Below, in pieces: positions 1-11,075 of a DNA stretch of 64,000 nt (position 1 is its first letter; each line of letters begins with the position of its first letter). Below the pieces are notes generated by a model. It saw only the letters and a list, made by a program, of their open reading frames with translations. It did no database searches and was not told the DNA's origin. The DNA is from Kosakonia oryziphila (GTDB lineage Bacteria; Pseudomonadota; Gammaproteobacteria; Enterobacterales; Enterobacteriaceae): assembly GCF_900094795.1 (NCBI RefSeq), contig NZ_FMBC01000011.1, positions 40,288 to 104,287 of the forward strand, read 5' to 3'. Made by a program: the position numbers and the translations under genes.

Positions 1-365
1 GCCGTACCGAGGCCGATCGGCTGACCCTGGCGAATTTCGTTGAATACTTCGGTCGCGCCCTCAACGCCAACGGCAATCTGTTTCGCTCTGGAAGAGAGCG
101 CGGTATTCGGAGCTTGCCCGGTCAGCAGAACTTTCCCTTGATACGCGGTGACGTTGATACGCGCTTCTTTTTTAATCTGCTCATCTTTGGACAACGCGCT
201 GTTGACGCGCAGTTCCAGCGTGCTGTCATCCACCTGGGTGCCAACGGTTCTCGGATCCGTCGCGGCCTTAGTGCCAACGGCGGCAGAACCGACCACGACT
301 GCGCCAACACAACCTTGTAACAGCAGCGCGGAAATAAGGACTGCGAGGGGCGTAAATGCCTTCAT
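1..365 (-). CDS. dolP: DolP (YraP) outer-membrane lipoprotein, 3' part outside window
   Basis: This is a division- and outer-membrane-associated lipoprotein with BON domains. The reading frame starts at the ATG at 363-365 behind an AAGGAG Shine-Dalgarno and runs off the left edge, so about 121 residues are visible. They begin MKAFTPLAVLISALLLQGC, a signal peptide with lipobox LLQGC (Cys19), followed by a first BON domain containing NVTAYQGKVLLTGQ. The E. coli protein is about 191 residues, so the second BON domain lies outside. It follows diaA by 9 bp, as in E. coli. Identity rests on near-residue-level resemblance to E. coli DolP recalled from memory. Confidence 0.95.
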   Translation of the reverse strand, partial: MKAFTPLAVLISALLLQGCVGAVVVGSAAVGTKAATDPRTVGTQVDDSTLELRVNSALSKDEQIKKEARINVTAYQGKVLLTGQAPNTALSSRAKQIAVGVEGATEVFNEIRQGQPIGLGT

Positions 366-374
366 GTATACTCC

Positions 375-965
375 TTAATCATCCTGGTGAGGAAAAAGCG
401 TGTTATCAATCAGATCGCATAAGCAATTCACCGTCAGCATGTGCATTTCCTGGATGCGCGCGCTGCGATGAGAAGGAATACGGATTTCGACATCCTGCGG
501 CCCCAGCAGACCCGCCAACTCGCCACCGTCGTAGCCGGTCAGTGCTACGATGGACATATCACGCGTTACCGCCGCTTCCACGGCTTTAACGATATCGCGG
601 CTATTGCCGCGCGTGGAGATGGCAAGCAGAATATCCCCGCTGTGACCGAGCGCGCGAACCTGCTTGGCGTAAATCTCATCATGCAGACGATCATTTGCTA
701 TCGCGGTTAAGACCACATTATCGGTATTAAGTGCAATGGCAGGTAAACTGGGTCGTTCTGTTTCAAAACGGTTGATCATGCTGGCAGCAAAATGCTGTGC
801 ATTGGCGGCAGAAGTGCCGTTGCCACAACAGAGGATTTTGTTGCCGTTAAGCAGGGAGTGAACCATCGTCATGGCTGCGCGGGAAATAGCATCAGGCAAC
901 GCTTCCGCCGCTGCAATTTGGGTTTGAATGCTTTCCGTAAAGCAGGCTTTAATTCGTTCGAGCAC
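375..965 (-). CDS. diaA: DiaA, DnaA initiator-associating SIS-domain protein
   Basis: DiaA binds DnaA and promotes ordered assembly of initiation complexes at oriC; it forms a SIS-fold homotetramer. The protein is 196 residues, the family length. It shows the SIS phosphosugar-binding pattern ([16 protein letters not shown], then [16 protein letters not shown]). I chose the GTG at 963-965, giving VLERIKACF, because E. coli DiaA begins MQERIKACF at that point; an upstream in-frame ATG would add 22 unrelated residues. It lies 22 bp after yraN and just before dolP, an apparent lpoA-yraN-diaA-dolP operon. Confidence 0.95.
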   Translation of the reverse strand: MLERIKACFTESIQTQIAAAEALPDAISRAAMTMVHSLLNGNKILCCGNGTSAANAQHFAASMINRFETERPSLPAIALNTDNVVLTAIANDRLHDEIYAKQVRALGHSGDILLAISTRGNSRDIVKAVEAAVTRDMSIVALTGYDGGELAGLLGPQDVEIRIPSHRSARIQEMHMLTVNCLCDLIDNTLFPHQDD

Positions 966-987
966 GGTAATCCCTATCATTTTGTAA

Positions 988-1383
988 TTATGAGTGGTCG
1001 TTAAAGGCGTTTTGTATCCACTCAACGTCATTCTCGGTGCAGGCTACCACATCAAACCGGCAATCCACAGTATCAAAGCTTCCATTGTGCCGGGCGAGCC
1101 ACAAACGGGCGGTTTGCAGGAGCCTGACTTGTTTCGCGCGTGTGATACTGCTCGCAGCGCCGCCAAAACGAGACGATCTGCGATAGCGCACTTCAATAAA
1201 GACGGTGGTAGTTTTGTGCCGCATTATCAGATCGATCTCGCCGCCGCGCTCGCGCACATTGGCGGCTAAAAAACGCAGCCCTTTGCTTTCCAGCCAGCGA
1301 CGCGCTTTGGCTTCCCACGCGTCGCCGGTTTGTTTACGGGTTAACTGGCCGGGACGATTTGTCCCTGCTGGTATTTGAGCCAT
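988..1383 (-). CDS. yraN: YraN, UPF0102 nuclease-fold protein
   Basis: A 131-residue UPF0102 protein with a restriction-endonuclease-like fold and no settled function. The family pattern is visible: [17 protein letters not shown], then GGEIDLIM, then VFIEVRYR, the D...ExK-like core of PD-(D/E)XK folds. The chosen ATG (MAQIPAG) gives the family length; an upstream start would add eight residues. The 5' end overlaps the 3' end of lpoA by 43 bp, so the two are probably translationally coupled. It is more divergent than its neighbours relative to E. coli, mainly at the N-terminus. Confidence 0.92.
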   Translation of the reverse strand: MAQIPAGTNRPGQLTRKQTGDAWEAKARRWLESKGLRFLAANVRERGGEIDLIMRHKTTTVFIEVRYRRSSRFGGAASSITRAKQVRLLQTARLWLARHNGSFDTVDCRFDVVACTENDVEWIQNAFNDHS

Positions 1384-3431
1384 GACAACTTCCTGTTGAT
1401 CACGCAATCCTGGGTGGCAGTTAAATCACCGGTATTTCCGTTAAGTTCAAAACCCGGAACCTGACGCATCTGCGAGAAGTTGTTCGCCAGCGACCAGGCA
1501 TCTGCGCCCATGGCATAGAGGCGCGCCAGTGAGTAATCATTGTTAACGCTTTTCAGCGCCTGCTGCATTAGCAATGGGTTCGCGCCTGCCAGCATCGGGA
1601 TTTCGTTAAATTGCAAGCCTTCCATCTCCAGACGGAAATCCGGGCCTGCGCCGCCCTGCGCGCTGCGCGAACTGGCGTACAGCGTCACGTTGCTTTGGCT
1701 TCCGGTGCGCAAGGTAATCAGCGGTTTAATCAGAGCGATCTCATCCTGCGTCGCCACGATATAGACTGAATCCACGCTACCGCTGCCGCTGATTTGCGCA
1801 TCGGTCGGTGGAGCCGGAATGTGCAGACCACCAATAGTCACACCCTGCTGCTGCGGCAGACTAGCAACCACCGGGCTACCGGTCATGGCAATACCAGAAC
1901 CGCCATTCAGCCCCATCCGCAGCTCAGCGGTAGATCCGAATTTCTGTTCCAGAACCACGCCGCCGCCGAGTTTTTGCCACTCTTCGGCAAAGGCTTTACT
2001 GATTCGTTCGCCCAAATTGCTGCGCGGCACCAGCAGCAGCGGCGCATGACGGCCCTGTTCATGGATGTGGCGCGCGGCATCGTGTGCTTCATCTTCTGGC
2101 GAGAGCGCGAAGTAGCAGATATTTGTACGGTTTTCGACGCTTTCAGGCTGGTTGAGCGCCAGCACATTCAGCGTGGTGTGGCTGCGCATCAGCTCTTCAA
2201 CATTGCTTTTCAGCAGCGGGCCGACCACGATACCCGCGCCATCTTGCTGCACCTGATTGAGGATCTGATCCATCGGTTGCGCGCTGGTATCGTAAATTTT
2301 CAGTTCAGCGCCAGGGTTTGCTGGCGTACCGGCAACGGCTGGTGCGGCAACCGGCTGCTTTGCATTGGCATCAGCAGGTTGAGGAGGCGTTACCGCTGCG
2401 GGATCCTGTTCTGCTGTGGTTTTGGATTGCGCTGTTTCGCTCTGTGCGGCGCTGTCCGGCGTGGCAACGCTGGTTAAATCGTTAACGTTGGTCTGCGATG
2501 GGCTAACCACTGCGGCGTTAGCCGCCTGCGCCACCTGCTGCGGAACGGCCGGGCCGGAAACGGTGGAAATACCATTTTTAGCAGCTTCAAAGCCCTGCTG
2601 AATCGCCCGACCAAAAACAGCGGCCTGGCCATTTAACGGCAGCAGCAGCGCGATTTTGTTGGTTGATGCCGGTTTGAAGTTTTGCAGATTCGACAGTTGG
2701 GTCGGCAGCATTTTCGCCGCCGGGTTTTGCGGGTAGCGGGTCTGCCAGTCAGTAATGCCTGCTTTCAGCATATTGGGATCGTTGCGATTATCAAACCATA
2801 CGCGTTGCAGATCGAGCCAGCCCTGCAAGGTGACTTCATCCGCGTTGATCACCAGCGCTCTGGCTTGATCCTGCGTCATTGAAGCAAGCGCCTGCCAGGT
2901 GGCATCGATATTTTTCTGCTTCTCTTCGGGTTTCGTTAACAGCGGTTCCTGGGCAATTAGCGCGCGCAGCAATGTCAGTGACGGTTTGCCTTGTGCGGCT
3001 TCAATCCCTAACTGCCAGTAACGCGCCTGCTGATTTTGCTCCAGATCGGCAGGAGCAATCTTACTCAGCAGCGCCTGTGCACCAGCGAAATCTTTCTGCA
3101 CCAGTTTCATTTCGGCGGCGAGCAGAGAATATTCTTTACGCTGATTGTCGTTCAGATTCTGCGGTAGCTGGCTGAAAAGTTCGCTTGCCTGCTGGGTTTT
3201 ACCCTCTTTAAGCAGTGCACGAATGGCGAGTAATTGCCAGTTGGTCTTGCTATCATCTGTGCTTTGCTGCATCTGTTGCAGGTAATAGCCAGAATCAGCC
3301 TTCGCCGAGCCTTGCAGATGCGTGGCGCTCTGGTCTGTCGATTGGGTGCCGCAGCCTGCGAATAGCAGGGCGGCTAGCACCACAGGCAGGCTGCGCGTGG
3401 CTTTCGAACGTAGAAATCTTGACGGTAGCAT
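1341..3431 (-). CDS. lpoA: LpoA, lipoprotein activator of PBP1A
   Basis: LpoA is an outer-membrane lipoprotein that reaches through the periplasm to activate the transpeptidase of PBP1A (MrcA). The protein is 696 residues from [10 protein letters not shown]. It has a signal peptide and lipobox (LLFAGC), an N-terminal TPR-like helical region to about residue 260, and a C-terminal periplasmic-binding-protein-like domain ([16 protein letters not shown] onward). A low-complexity Ala/Pro/Gln/Thr insert of about 80 residues, typical of this family, interrupts the C-terminal domain. An in-frame start 21 codons upstream is rejected because it would place residues before the signal peptide. It is divergent from rsmI across a 62-bp gap. 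Confidence 0.96.
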   Translation of the reverse strand: MLPSRFLRSKATRSLPVVLAALLFAGCGTQSTDQSATHLQGSAKADSGYYLQQMQQSTDDSKTNWQLLAIRALLKEGKTQQASELFSQLPQNLNDNQRKEYSLLAAEMKLVQKDFAGAQALLSKIAPADLEQNQQARYWQLGIEAAQGKPSLTLLRALIAQEPLLTKPEEKQKNIDATWQALASMTQDQARALVINADEVTLQGWLDLQRVWFDNRNDPNMLKAGITDWQTRYPQNPAAKMLPTQLSNLQNFKPASTNKIALLLPLNGQAAVFGRAIQQGFEAAKNGISTVSGPAVPQQVAQAANAAVVSPSQTNVNDLTSVATPDSAAQSETAQSKTTAEQDPAAVTPPQPADANAKQPVAAPAVAGTPANPGAELKIYDTSAQPMDQILNQVQQDGAGIVVGPLLKSNVEELMRSHTTLNVLALNQPESVENRTNICYFALSPEDEAHDAARHIHEQGRHAPLLLVPRSNLGERISKAFAEEWQKLGGGVVLEQKFGSTAELRMGLNGGSGIAMTGSPVVASLPQQQGVTIGGLHIPAPPTDAQISGSGSVDSVYIVATQDEIALIKPLITLRTGSQSNVTLYASSRSAQGGAGPDFRLEMEGLQFNEIPMLAGANPLLMQQALKSVNNDYSLARLYAMGADAWSLANNFSQMRQVPGFELNGNTGDLTATQDCVINRKLSWLKYQQGQIVPAS

Positions 3432-3493
3432 ACTGTATCCAGTGATAATTTTTACGCAATGCTCAATATTAAATCGGCAATACGGATGAAACA

Positions 3494-4357
3494 ATGAAAC
3501 AACACGAATCGGCGGAGAATTCTCAAGGTCAGCTCTTTATTGTACCTACTCCTATCGGGAATTTGGCTGATATTACGCAACGCGCACTGACCGTGTTGCA
3601 GGCCGTTGATTTAATTGCGGCGGAAGATACCCGCCACACCGGTTTATTGCTTCAACACTTTGCTATTAATGCCCGCCTGTTCGCCCTGCATGATCATAAC
3701 GAGCAGCAGAAGGCGGAAACGCTGGTGGCAAAGCTGAAAGAGGGGCAGAACATTGCACTCGTCTCGGATGCCGGTACCCCGCTGATTAACGATCCTGGCT
3801 ATCATTTAGTGCGTACCTGCCGCGAGGCAGGGATCCGCGTGGTGCCTCTACCTGGTCCTTGCGCCGCAATTGCCGCGCTGAGTGCTGCGGGGCTGCCGTC
3901 GGATCGTTTTTGTTACGAAGGGTTTCTGCCTGCCAAATCCAAAGGGCGCCGTGATGTGTTAAAAGCCCTGGAAACCGAGAGCCGCACGCTGATCTTCTAT
4001 GAATCAACCCATCGTTTGTTGGAGAGTCTTGAGGATATGGTCGCGGTATGGGGAGAAAGCCGCTATGTCGTGCTGGCCCGTGAGTTGACCAAGACCTGGG
4101 AAACCATTCAGGGCGCACCGGTTGGCGAACTGCTGGCGTGGGTGAAAGAGGATGAAAACCGCCGTAAAGGCGAGATGGTGCTGATTGTTGAAGGTCATAA
4201 AGCGCAGGAAGATGGGTTGCCCGCCGATGCACTGCGTACGCTGGCACTGTTGCAGGCTGAACTGCCGCTGAAGAAAGCCGCAGCCCTCGCGGCGGAGATC
4301 CATGGCGTGAAGAAAAATGCGCTGTATAAGCACGCGCTGGAGTTGCAGGGGAAGTAA
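3494..4357 (+). CDS. rsmI: RsmI, 16S rRNA 2'-O-ribose C1402 methyltransferase
   Basis: RsmI makes the 2'-O-methyl of m4Cm1402 in 16S rRNA using S-adenosylmethionine. At 287 residues it has the family length. Tetrapyrrole-methylase-fold motifs are visible: [19 protein letters not shown] near the N-terminus, [23 protein letters not shown], and [19 protein letters not shown]. It is transcribed away from lpoA. A REP element follows its stop codon. Confidence 0.97.
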   Translation: MKQHESAENSQGQLFIVPTPIGNLADITQRALTVLQAVDLIAAEDTRHTGLLLQHFAINARLFALHDHNEQQKAETLVAKLKEGQNIALVSDAGTPLINDPGYHLVRTCREAGIRVVPLPGPCAAIAALSAAGLPSDRFCYEGFLPAKSKGRRDVLKALETESRTLIFYESTHRLLESLEDMVAVWGESRYVVLARELTKTWETIQGAPVGELLAWVKEDENRRKGEMVLIVEGHKAQEDGLPADALRTLALLQAELPLKKAAALAAEIHGVKKNALYKHALELQGK

Positions 4358-4376
4358 GTTTTTGCGCGGTTATTTT

Positions 4377-4408
4377 GCCGGGTGGCGGCTGCGCCTTACC
4401 CGGCCTAC
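4377..4408. repeat. REP/PU element
   Basis: The imperfect palindrome GCCGGGTGGCGG...TTACCCGGCCTAC matches the enterobacterial REP (palindromic unit) pattern. It sits between the convergent rsmI and glycosidase genes, a usual place for such elements. Confidence 0.8.
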
Positions 4409-4426
4409 ATGATCTGAACACATCTT

Positions 4427-6316
4427 TTAATTAACAGGCATCGCTTCAAACACCAGCGTTTCCAGCGGTTTTAGGGTAATTTCCACCGCATTTTTATACT
4501 GCTCCGGTACGCTGTTGTTACTACCGTATACCGCTTTCAGACTAAACTGCGCCGCGTCTCCTGTCGGGATTTCGAAATCTTTCGACAAATCCAGATAGTA
4601 AGTTTGCGGTTTGTCCGACGGGTTGCGCAAACCGAGAATGGCTTTGTCTTTATTCCACGAAGCCCAGCCGTAAATCTCAAGCGCCGTCGGGTCTCCGCCA
4701 ATCCAATGGGTATCGACCAGCACGCTGGCGTTCTTCCGCGACCATTTTGCTGCCTGCGCCAGAGTATCCCACTTCGCCTTGTCCAGCATTGATGGGGTGA
4801 TATACAGTTCCTGCAACTGGGTGCCGGTGGCGAAGTAGCTCCAGACTTGGTCGGCAAAATCGCTGTCCGTTTGCACTTTCTCCAGACCGTAATAAGCATT
4901 CTCTGCGCTGACGATCCCGTGATACATCAGTGAGTTCAGCGGGAACAGAGGACCTTTACGCACAATGGAACGGTATGTTTCAGCATCGCGGTAGGTCATC
5001 CACTGCTGCACTGGCGTGCCGGGGCCATAAAGGTTGATATCATCTCCCTGGCGCCAGATGGAATCGGCGTACAACAGCCAGGATGGGCTGGCGTTCGTAC
5101 CGGTCGTCAGGTTAATAAACAGATTCGGATTTGCGCTGCGCATGTTATGCAACAGAGCGATAGATGCGTCAAAATCCGAGGCGAACGGACTGCCTTTAAT
5201 ATGCGAATTGGCATTACCCATCCCGTCGAGCTTGAACGAGGTAATGTGCTCATTTTTTATCAGTTTAATGATCTGCTCATTAAAGTTTTTAAAGTAGTTC
5301 GAGCCTGACAGCGCCAGCTTCCCGTCCACGGTTTCGAAACCGTACTCTTTTGCATGCGAGACGCGAATATCGCGCGGTTTGTTATATCCGCCCCACGGCG
5401 AGAGCCATAGCCCGACGGAGCTGTGCAGGCTGTCAGCTTTCTCCCGTACCTTGCTAAAACCTTTGTTGAATGCAGGGCCAAACAGCCAGCGCCCGGTAAG
5501 GTCATCCCAGCCATCGTCAAGCAGGAAAGCATCCAGCGACACGCCGCGCCCGGTAATAAATTCTTTATTCCATTCATCCATCCGTCCCAGTACATCCTGC
5601 TCGGAGTATGGGGTAAAGAAGCCTATATCCATCCAGCTGTTGTAGTGTAAATAAGGTTTATACGGACGCGGGCGGACGGCATCAATAAACTGGTTTACGC
5701 TACGACGCAACTGGCTGATCTCCGGGAAGGTACCAAAGTACGTGGTGTAGCTGAGCGGAGTTGCTGGCTGAATGGGGGTTTTCAGCTCTACATTGAGGTT
5801 TGTCGTCGCTTCATAGGCGTAAGTGTTAACGATGGGTTTATCCGGCAGAATAAAGAACGAGTCTGCGACGATCGGGGAACTGTTAATTGCCCCGTCTACG
5901 TAAGGTGCCTGAGCCTGCTTTTTGGTCGGGAAGAAGGTGATTTTAGCCACATCCCGCGGCTGACCAACGGCGGCGATGGTGTAGTCGATGCTGGCGTATT
6001 TGCCCTTAATCAGGTTCAGCTTCACCGTCACGTTAAATTCAGGATGGGTAAAGTCGATAATAATCCCGCTGTCCTGTTTTTTTACGTGCTTGATTTTAAA
6101 ATCCGCTGTGTGGATTTTACTCTCGTCCGGCAGCGTCAGAAAAAACAGCTCCTGTGGCGTGAGCGGATGGTTAGCCCTGGTGTCCTTAACCATTACCGTT
6201 GAGTTTGAATTATCAAACGAGAGAGCAATATTGTCGTTATTGAGCGTGTAGTTTGCTGCCACCGCGCTATGGGAAACACACAGGGCAAGCATTGAGTTTG
6301 TGAGCATTTTTTTCAT
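4427..6316 (-). CDS. Predicted secreted clan GH-D (GH36/GH27-like) glycosidase attached to the aga operon
   Basis: This encodes a 629-residue protein starting MKKMLTNSM with a Sec signal peptide (predicted cleavage near AVA-AN, residue 21), so it is probably periplasmic. An N-terminal beta-rich domain (to about 210) precedes a TIM-barrel region with the melibiase-like pattern: LLDDGWDD (267-272), GLWLSPWGGY (302-311), FKLDGMGN (361-368) and WRQGDD (421-426). By analogy with GH27/GH36, Asp364 is the probable nucleophile and Asp425 or Asp426 the acid/base. It starts 20 bp after kbaY in the same direction, where E. coli has agaBCDI. Inference: it may release GalNAc or galactose for the AgaVWEF PTS. 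Alpha-galactosidase and alpha-N-acetylgalactosaminidase are both possible; the substrate cannot be read from the sequence. A start 21 codons upstream would overlap kbaY and lacks the signal-peptide arrangement. Confidence 0.72.
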   Translation of the reverse strand: MKKMLTNSMLALCVSHSAVAANYTLNNDNIALSFDNSNSTVMVKDTRANHPLTPQELFFLTLPDESKIHTADFKIKHVKKQDSGIIIDFTHPEFNVTVKLNLIKGKYASIDYTIAAVGQPRDVAKITFFPTKKQAQAPYVDGAINSSPIVADSFFILPDKPIVNTYAYEATTNLNVELKTPIQPATPLSYTTYFGTFPEISQLRRSVNQFIDAVRPRPYKPYLHYNSWMDIGFFTPYSEQDVLGRMDEWNKEFITGRGVSLDAFLLDDGWDDLTGRWLFGPAFNKGFSKVREKADSLHSSVGLWLSPWGGYNKPRDIRVSHAKEYGFETVDGKLALSGSNYFKNFNEQIIKLIKNEHITSFKLDGMGNANSHIKGSPFASDFDASIALLHNMRSANPNLFINLTTGTNASPSWLLYADSIWRQGDDINLYGPGTPVQQWMTYRDAETYRSIVRKGPLFPLNSLMYHGIVSAENAYYGLEKVQTDSDFADQVWSYFATGTQLQELYITPSMLDKAKWDTLAQAAKWSRKNASVLVDTHWIGGDPTALEIYGWASWNKDKAILGLRNPSDKPQTYYLDLSKDFEIPTGDAAQFSLKAVYGSNNSVPEQYKNAVEITLKPLETLVFEAMPVN

Positions 6317-6336
6317 CAGGGTAAGCGCCTTCTCCG

Positions 6337-7221
<885 letters not shown>

Positions 7222-8370
7222 TTAATCCTGCCACGGATGAATAACAACGCCCTGCACCACACGGTTGACCGTGCCGCTGGCAGATGGTGTATCAGGTGTA
7301 TTGCCCATGTTGAGGGACTGAGACAGTGCAAAGACCTGGGCGTACATCAGGAAGCAGAACGACTGCTCCATATCGATAAACGGACGAGAAGGCGGTAGCA
7401 GGATGTGCGGACCCGCTTCAATAACCGGATCGTTTTCAGCGGCGATGGCAACAACGCGCAGAGCCTGACGATCGCGGCGCAGTTCGGCCAGCAGATCGAG
7501 ATCGTACTGACGTGTATACGGATGGCTAGAGATAAACACCACCACCAACGTTTCTTTATCCACCAGTGATTTAGGCCCGTGACGGAAGCCTGTTGGGGAA
7601 TCGTAGAAAGCTGCCAGCTTACCTGCCGTCAGTTCCAGCACCTTCAGCGCTGATTCACGCGCCGCACCCTGCAGGCCACCGCTTCCCAGATAGACGATCC
7701 TTTTCCACGGCTCATTGCCAAATACGTCGTGGCGGAAATCGCCGAGTGAAGCGAGGATCGCCTGACAGCGATCGGCCACGTCGCGGAAGGTGCGGCTACC
7801 GATCGTCTCTGGTGCGAATACCGCCAGGCAGCTCGCCATCATGGTCGTAATACTGCTGGTCATCGCGAAACCACGATCGTGCGTTTCGGCAGGCATCAGA
7901 AGGGCATAGGCGTTATCGCTGTCGACGGCATTCTGATACAGGCTGCCCGCCTCGTTACAGGTGATCGACAGGTGGTAGCTCTCAGGCACGAACTGATTGG
8001 CCAGCTCTACTGCCGCCACGCTTTCCGGGCTGTTACCGGAACGGGCAAACGAAATCAGCAGCAACGGATGTGCCGGGCTGAAGTAATCCATCGGATTTGT
8101 GACCAGATCGGTTGTCGGTATGGCAGAGATGTTTTTCCCGGTGTGGCTCGCAAGCCATGGCGCAATGATATTGCCAATAAAAGCGGACGTGCCCGCGCCA
8201 GTCAGCACGATCCGCAGATCGTTCTTGCACAGCAGCGGCGTCAGGAAACTGTCAATCGAGGAACGCAAATTATCGATATTGTTGAGCGAGCGGATCCAGC
8301 TGGCAGGCTGCTGGCGGATCTCTTCTTCTGTCCAGGTACCGGTTGTAGCGGCGGAAGGGATTTGTGGCAT
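7222..8370 (-). CDS. agaS: AgaS, galactosamine-6-phosphate deaminase/isomerase
   Basis: AgaS converts galactosamine-6-phosphate to tagatose-6-phosphate with release of ammonia. The protein is 382 residues with two SIS domains: LTGAGTSAFIGNIIAPW with SFARSGNSPESVAAVEL in the first, and YLGSGGLQGAARESALKVLELTAG in the second. The agaI gene of E. coli, once proposed for this step, is absent here, which agrees with AgaS being the working enzyme. It is preceded by a 245-bp gap with AgaR-like boxes, so it probably has its own promoter, as in E. coli. Confidence 0.95.
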   Translation of the reverse strand: MPQIPSAATTGTWTEEEIRQQPASWIRSLNNIDNLRSSIDSFLTPLLCKNDLRIVLTGAGTSAFIGNIIAPWLASHTGKNISAIPTTDLVTNPMDYFSPAHPLLLISFARSGNSPESVAAVELANQFVPESYHLSITCNEAGSLYQNAVDSDNAYALLMPAETHDRGFAMTSSITTMMASCLAVFAPETIGSRTFRDVADRCQAILASLGDFRHDVFGNEPWKRIVYLGSGGLQGAARESALKVLELTAGKLAAFYDSPTGFRHGPKSLVDKETLVVVFISSHPYTRQYDLDLLAELRRDRQALRVVAIAAENDPVIEAGPHILLPPSRPFIDMEQSFCFLMYAQVFALSQSLNMGNTPDTPSASGTVNRVVQGVVIHPWQD

Positions 8371-8426
8371 AACTCAGTCCTTAGTCGTGTGAATTGCACA
8401 TCAGACGCTGGCGAACGTGTCGCTAT

Positions 8427-8521
8427 CTTTCGTTTCGTTTCACTTGTTAACTTAATTAGTTAAATAAAATCTATAGAAAAGAAATTGAAAGTTCAATGCA
8501 ATAAAAGAAATAAAACGAAAA
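8427..8521. promoter_or_regulatory. AgaR-like operators upstream of agaS
   Basis: CTTTCGTTTCGTTTCACTT lies at 8427-8445 and its inverted counterpart AAAAGAAATAAAACGAAAA at 8503-8521. Both fit the known AgaR recognition pattern (TTTCRTTTYRTTT core). They lie in the agaA-agaS gap. The surrounding 245 bp is A-rich and holds no gene. Confidence 0.75.
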
Positions 8522-8615
8522 GTGTGATCGTGAAAGGAAAGGGAAAATATAAGGAAAGAAAAGAAAGGCCTTACGATTTTATGCCGCAAAGCCAAAAGGA
8601 GACACAATGAAAGGG

Positions 8616-9749
8616 CTAAAGGGGGAGAGGCTGACCCTGAATCCATATCTGCTGAAGATGTAAACCGCCATCCAGCGCAATAACATTGGCGCGTTTCCCC
8701 GGCATTAAGGATCCGAGCTGACGATCAATGCCCAGCAGACGGGCAGGATGCAGCGAGGCCATATGGATAGCGTCTTCAGCTGTTACACCCGCGTGCTCCA
8801 CCATATTTCTGACTGCGGCATCAAGCGACAGCGTGCTTCCCGCCAGCCCGCCAGAGGCGGTTTTCACCACGCCGTGGTGCATTGTGACTTCTTCGCCACA
8901 AAGCGCGTACCGCCCATCCGGCATGCCTGCTGCCTGCATGGCATCGGTAATCAACACCACACGATCTTTCGCACAGCAACTGCATAAACGCAGAGTTCCG
9001 GGATGGACATGGTGGCCGTCGGCAATGAGCTCCAGCCACGCCCGTTTGTCTGTAAGCCCTGCGCCGACCATGCCAGGTCCTCTGTGATGCAGCCCCGTCA
9101 TGCCGTTGAAGCAGTGCACCAGCCCATCAGCGCCGGTTTCAAGGGCAGCGAGGGTTTGCTCGTACGTAGCGGCACTGTGGCCCAGCATCACACGTATACC
9201 CCGCTGCTTAAGGTGGCGAATCGCCTGTAAGGCACCGGGTTTTTCCGGTGCCAGTGCCACCACCTTCAATGTGTTGTGCGATAACGTAATCAACTCATCC
9301 AGCTCGGTAATATTCAGTTCCCGAAACAGCTCCGGTGGATGAGCCCCCTTGTTCTGCGGCGTAAAGTAAGGACCTTCTACATAACTGCCCAGAACCAGCG
9401 CGCCAGGGCCGCCTGACTGACAGCGTCGGGCAATTCGCGTGAGGACTCTGTGTATGGCCTCCAGCGGTGCGGTGACGGTAGTGGGCAAAAATGCCCCAAC
9501 CCCTTCATGTGCTTTATGGATGGCCAAAACATCCAGTGTATCTGGTGCGTTATCCATCACATCTACACCCATGCCACCGTGAACGTGAGTGTCAATGTAC
9601 GACGGACAAAGTTGTTCGACATCCCGAGCGGCAATGCCCGCCGGGATAGGCTCAATCGCCGTGATAACACCGTCCTGAATACGAAGCTGGTGGTCGTTCA
9701 GCCAGCCCTGCTCGGTAAGCACCCGTCGAGCACGCAGCAGCCGAGTCAT
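8616..9749 (-). CDS. agaA: AgaA, N-acetylgalactosamine-6-phosphate deacetylase
   Basis: AgaA removes the acetyl group from GalNAc-6-phosphate made by the PTS, giving galactosamine-6-phosphate. It is full length at 377 residues, with amidohydrolase motifs: YIDTHVHGGMGVDVMD, GSYVEGPYFTPQNKGAHP (metal-ligand Glu), LGHSAATYEQ, LVHCFNGMTGLHHR and VLITDAMQAAG. The E. coli K-12 copy is truncated; this one resembles the intact gene of strains that use GalNAc. Its start overlaps the agaF stop by 4 bp (ATGA). Confidence 0.95.
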   Translation of the reverse strand: MTRLLRARRVLTEQGWLNDHQLRIQDGVITAIEPIPAGIAARDVEQLCPSYIDTHVHGGMGVDVMDNAPDTLDVLAIHKAHEGVGAFLPTTVTAPLEAIHRVLTRIARRCQSGGPGALVLGSYVEGPYFTPQNKGAHPPELFRELNITELDELITLSHNTLKVVALAPEKPGALQAIRHLKQRGIRVMLGHSAATYEQTLAALETGADGLVHCFNGMTGLHHRGPGMVGAGLTDKRAWLELIADGHHVHPGTLRLCSCCAKDRVVLITDAMQAAGMPDGRYALCGEEVTMHHGVVKTASGGLAGSTLSLDAAVRNMVEHAGVTAEDAIHMASLHPARLLGIDRQLGSLMPGKRANVIALDGGLHLQQIWIQGQPLPL

Positions 9750-10180
9750 ATCCCTTCCTCTACGGACGCTTCCTCGCGACAGCGACCAAGCTCATCCACC
9801 AGGCTCGTCAGGCCGCGGTGCCCGCACTCCAGCGCCTGCAGACGAAACGCTTCGCTGCTTAATCCGTCGCGCTCCAGCACCATCTCCAGCAGGAGTTGCA
9901 GGTTGGTGCCGGTTATCACCTCTCTACCCGGTTTTTGTATCGCGAGTGTGGATGCCACGCGAAACGGTGTGCCACCCAGCAAATCGGTGAGAAACACAAT
10001 ATCGTGCTCTGCATTCAGTTCGCTCACCGCCTGTTCAAGCTGAGCGGTCAGGCGTGCAGTGGTAGAAGTCTCGGGAAAATCGATGGCGATAAACTGCGGC
10101 TGCTCGCCAAGGATCTGTTTCATCGCCTGTTCAAGCCCGCTGGCAAAACCGCCATGCCCCGTCAAAATAATGCCTAACAT
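9746..10180 (-). CDS. agaF: AgaF, PTS EIIA component for N-acetylgalactosamine
   Basis: The mannose-family EIIA protein that passes phosphate from HPr to the EIIB AgaV. The 144 residues begin MLGIILTGHGGFASGLEQA; His9 of TGHG is the expected phosphorylation site. LTDLLGGTPFRVAS is the other family signature. The gene is absent from E. coli K-12 through deletion but present in E. coli C and O157. It lies 16 bp after agaE. Confidence 0.94.
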   Translation of the reverse strand: MLGIILTGHGGFASGLEQAMKQILGEQPQFIAIDFPETSTTARLTAQLEQAVSELNAEHDIVFLTDLLGGTPFRVASTLAIQKPGREVITGTNLQLLLEMVLERDGLSSEAFRLQALECGHRGLTSLVDELGRCREEASVEEGI

Positions 10181-10196
10181 CTCTACCTCTTTGTTT

Positions 10197-11075
10197 TTAC
10201 AGGAAGTGACAGAATTTACCTACAACGCCCAGCACTACGGTGATCCCAATCAGCCGCAGCGGGCTCCAGCCACGACGCACCAGCCAAAACATGGTCAGGG
10301 TATAGACCAGCGGCAGAAACGCGGGCATAAGCTTGTCGATAACGTCAGTTTGCAGTTTGACGACCGCATCCCCGGCTTTGATTTCGAGCGTGGTATTGAG
10401 ACGTACATAGGTTGCCACCAGCGCGCCGATCACCGTCATCCCTACGATGGAAGCTGCGTGGCCGACCTTTTTAGTGTTGGCCTTAATCAATGGAATTGCG
10501 GCAACACCCATCCGGTAAGCATAGTGCGCCAGCCCAAAACGCAGGCCGAGATGTACCACGTTAAACAGCACGATAAAGACCACAGCTCCCAGAATCGAAC
10601 CTTGCAACGCCAGGCTGGCGCCAATACCGCCGCAGATGGGCAGAAGGGTCAGCCAGAACATAGCATCCCCGATACCACCAAGTGGGGCGCCGACGGCAAT
10701 TTTGGTACTCTGGATGCTGTTCACATCCTGTTTAGAGCGTTCCATCGCCAGAATGATGCCAATAACAAATGTCACCAGGAACGGGTGGGTATTAAAGAAC
10801 CCCATATGACCTTTCATAGCGCGCGCCAGGTCCCGCTTGTTGGTGTGAATCTTTTTCAGCGCAGGCAGCAACCCATATAGCCAGCCGGACGCCTGCATAC
10901 GCTCATAGTTGAATGAGGCCTGTAACAGCATGGAGCGCCAGGCCACGCGGTTAATATCTTTTTTCGTCAGCTCCGCGCCAATGCTCTGATCTTCATAGAT
11001 ATTTTCATTCACGCCGGTGAGCAAGGTTTCTTCAGTTTCCGAAACGCCCGGTAGGGTGGTTTGATTAGATGCCAT
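10197..11075 (-). CDS. agaE: AgaE, PTS EIID component for N-acetylgalactosamine
   Basis: The mannose-family EIID membrane subunit, which with AgaW forms the GalNAc translocation channel. The 292-residue protein contains the EIID features WRSMLLQASFNYERMQASGW, FFNTHPFLVTFVIG and APLGGIGDAMFW, with a hydrophobic C-terminal part. Its start overlaps the agaW stop by 11 bp. The gene is missing from E. coli K-12. Confidence 0.94.
   Translation of the reverse strand: MASNQTTLPGVSETEETLLTGVNENIYEDQSIGAELTKKDINRVAWRSMLLQASFNYERMQASGWLYGLLPALKKIHTNKRDLARAMKGHMGFFNTHPFLVTFVIGIILAMERSKQDVNSIQSTKIAVGAPLGGIGDAMFWLTLLPICGGIGASLALQGSILGAVVFIVLFNVVHLGLRFGLAHYAYRMGVAAIPLIKANTKKVGHAASIVGMTVIGALVATYVRLNTTLEIKAGDAVVKLQTDVIDKLMPAFLPLVYTLTMFWLVRRGWSPLRLIGITVVLGVVGKFCHFL

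Noticed and set aside
1794..2477. 227-codon open frame opposite lpoA
   Set aside because: Antisense shadow over the LpoA low-complexity and periplasmic-binding region; no family features.
3786..4421. 211-codon open frame opposite rsmI
   Set aside because: Shadow of rsmI; rich in Arg/Pro/Ser as expected from a reverse frame of GC-rich coding DNA.
10059..10880. 273-codon open frame opposite agaE/agaF
   Set aside because: Overlaps two PTS genes with strong homology; residue composition is unnatural.
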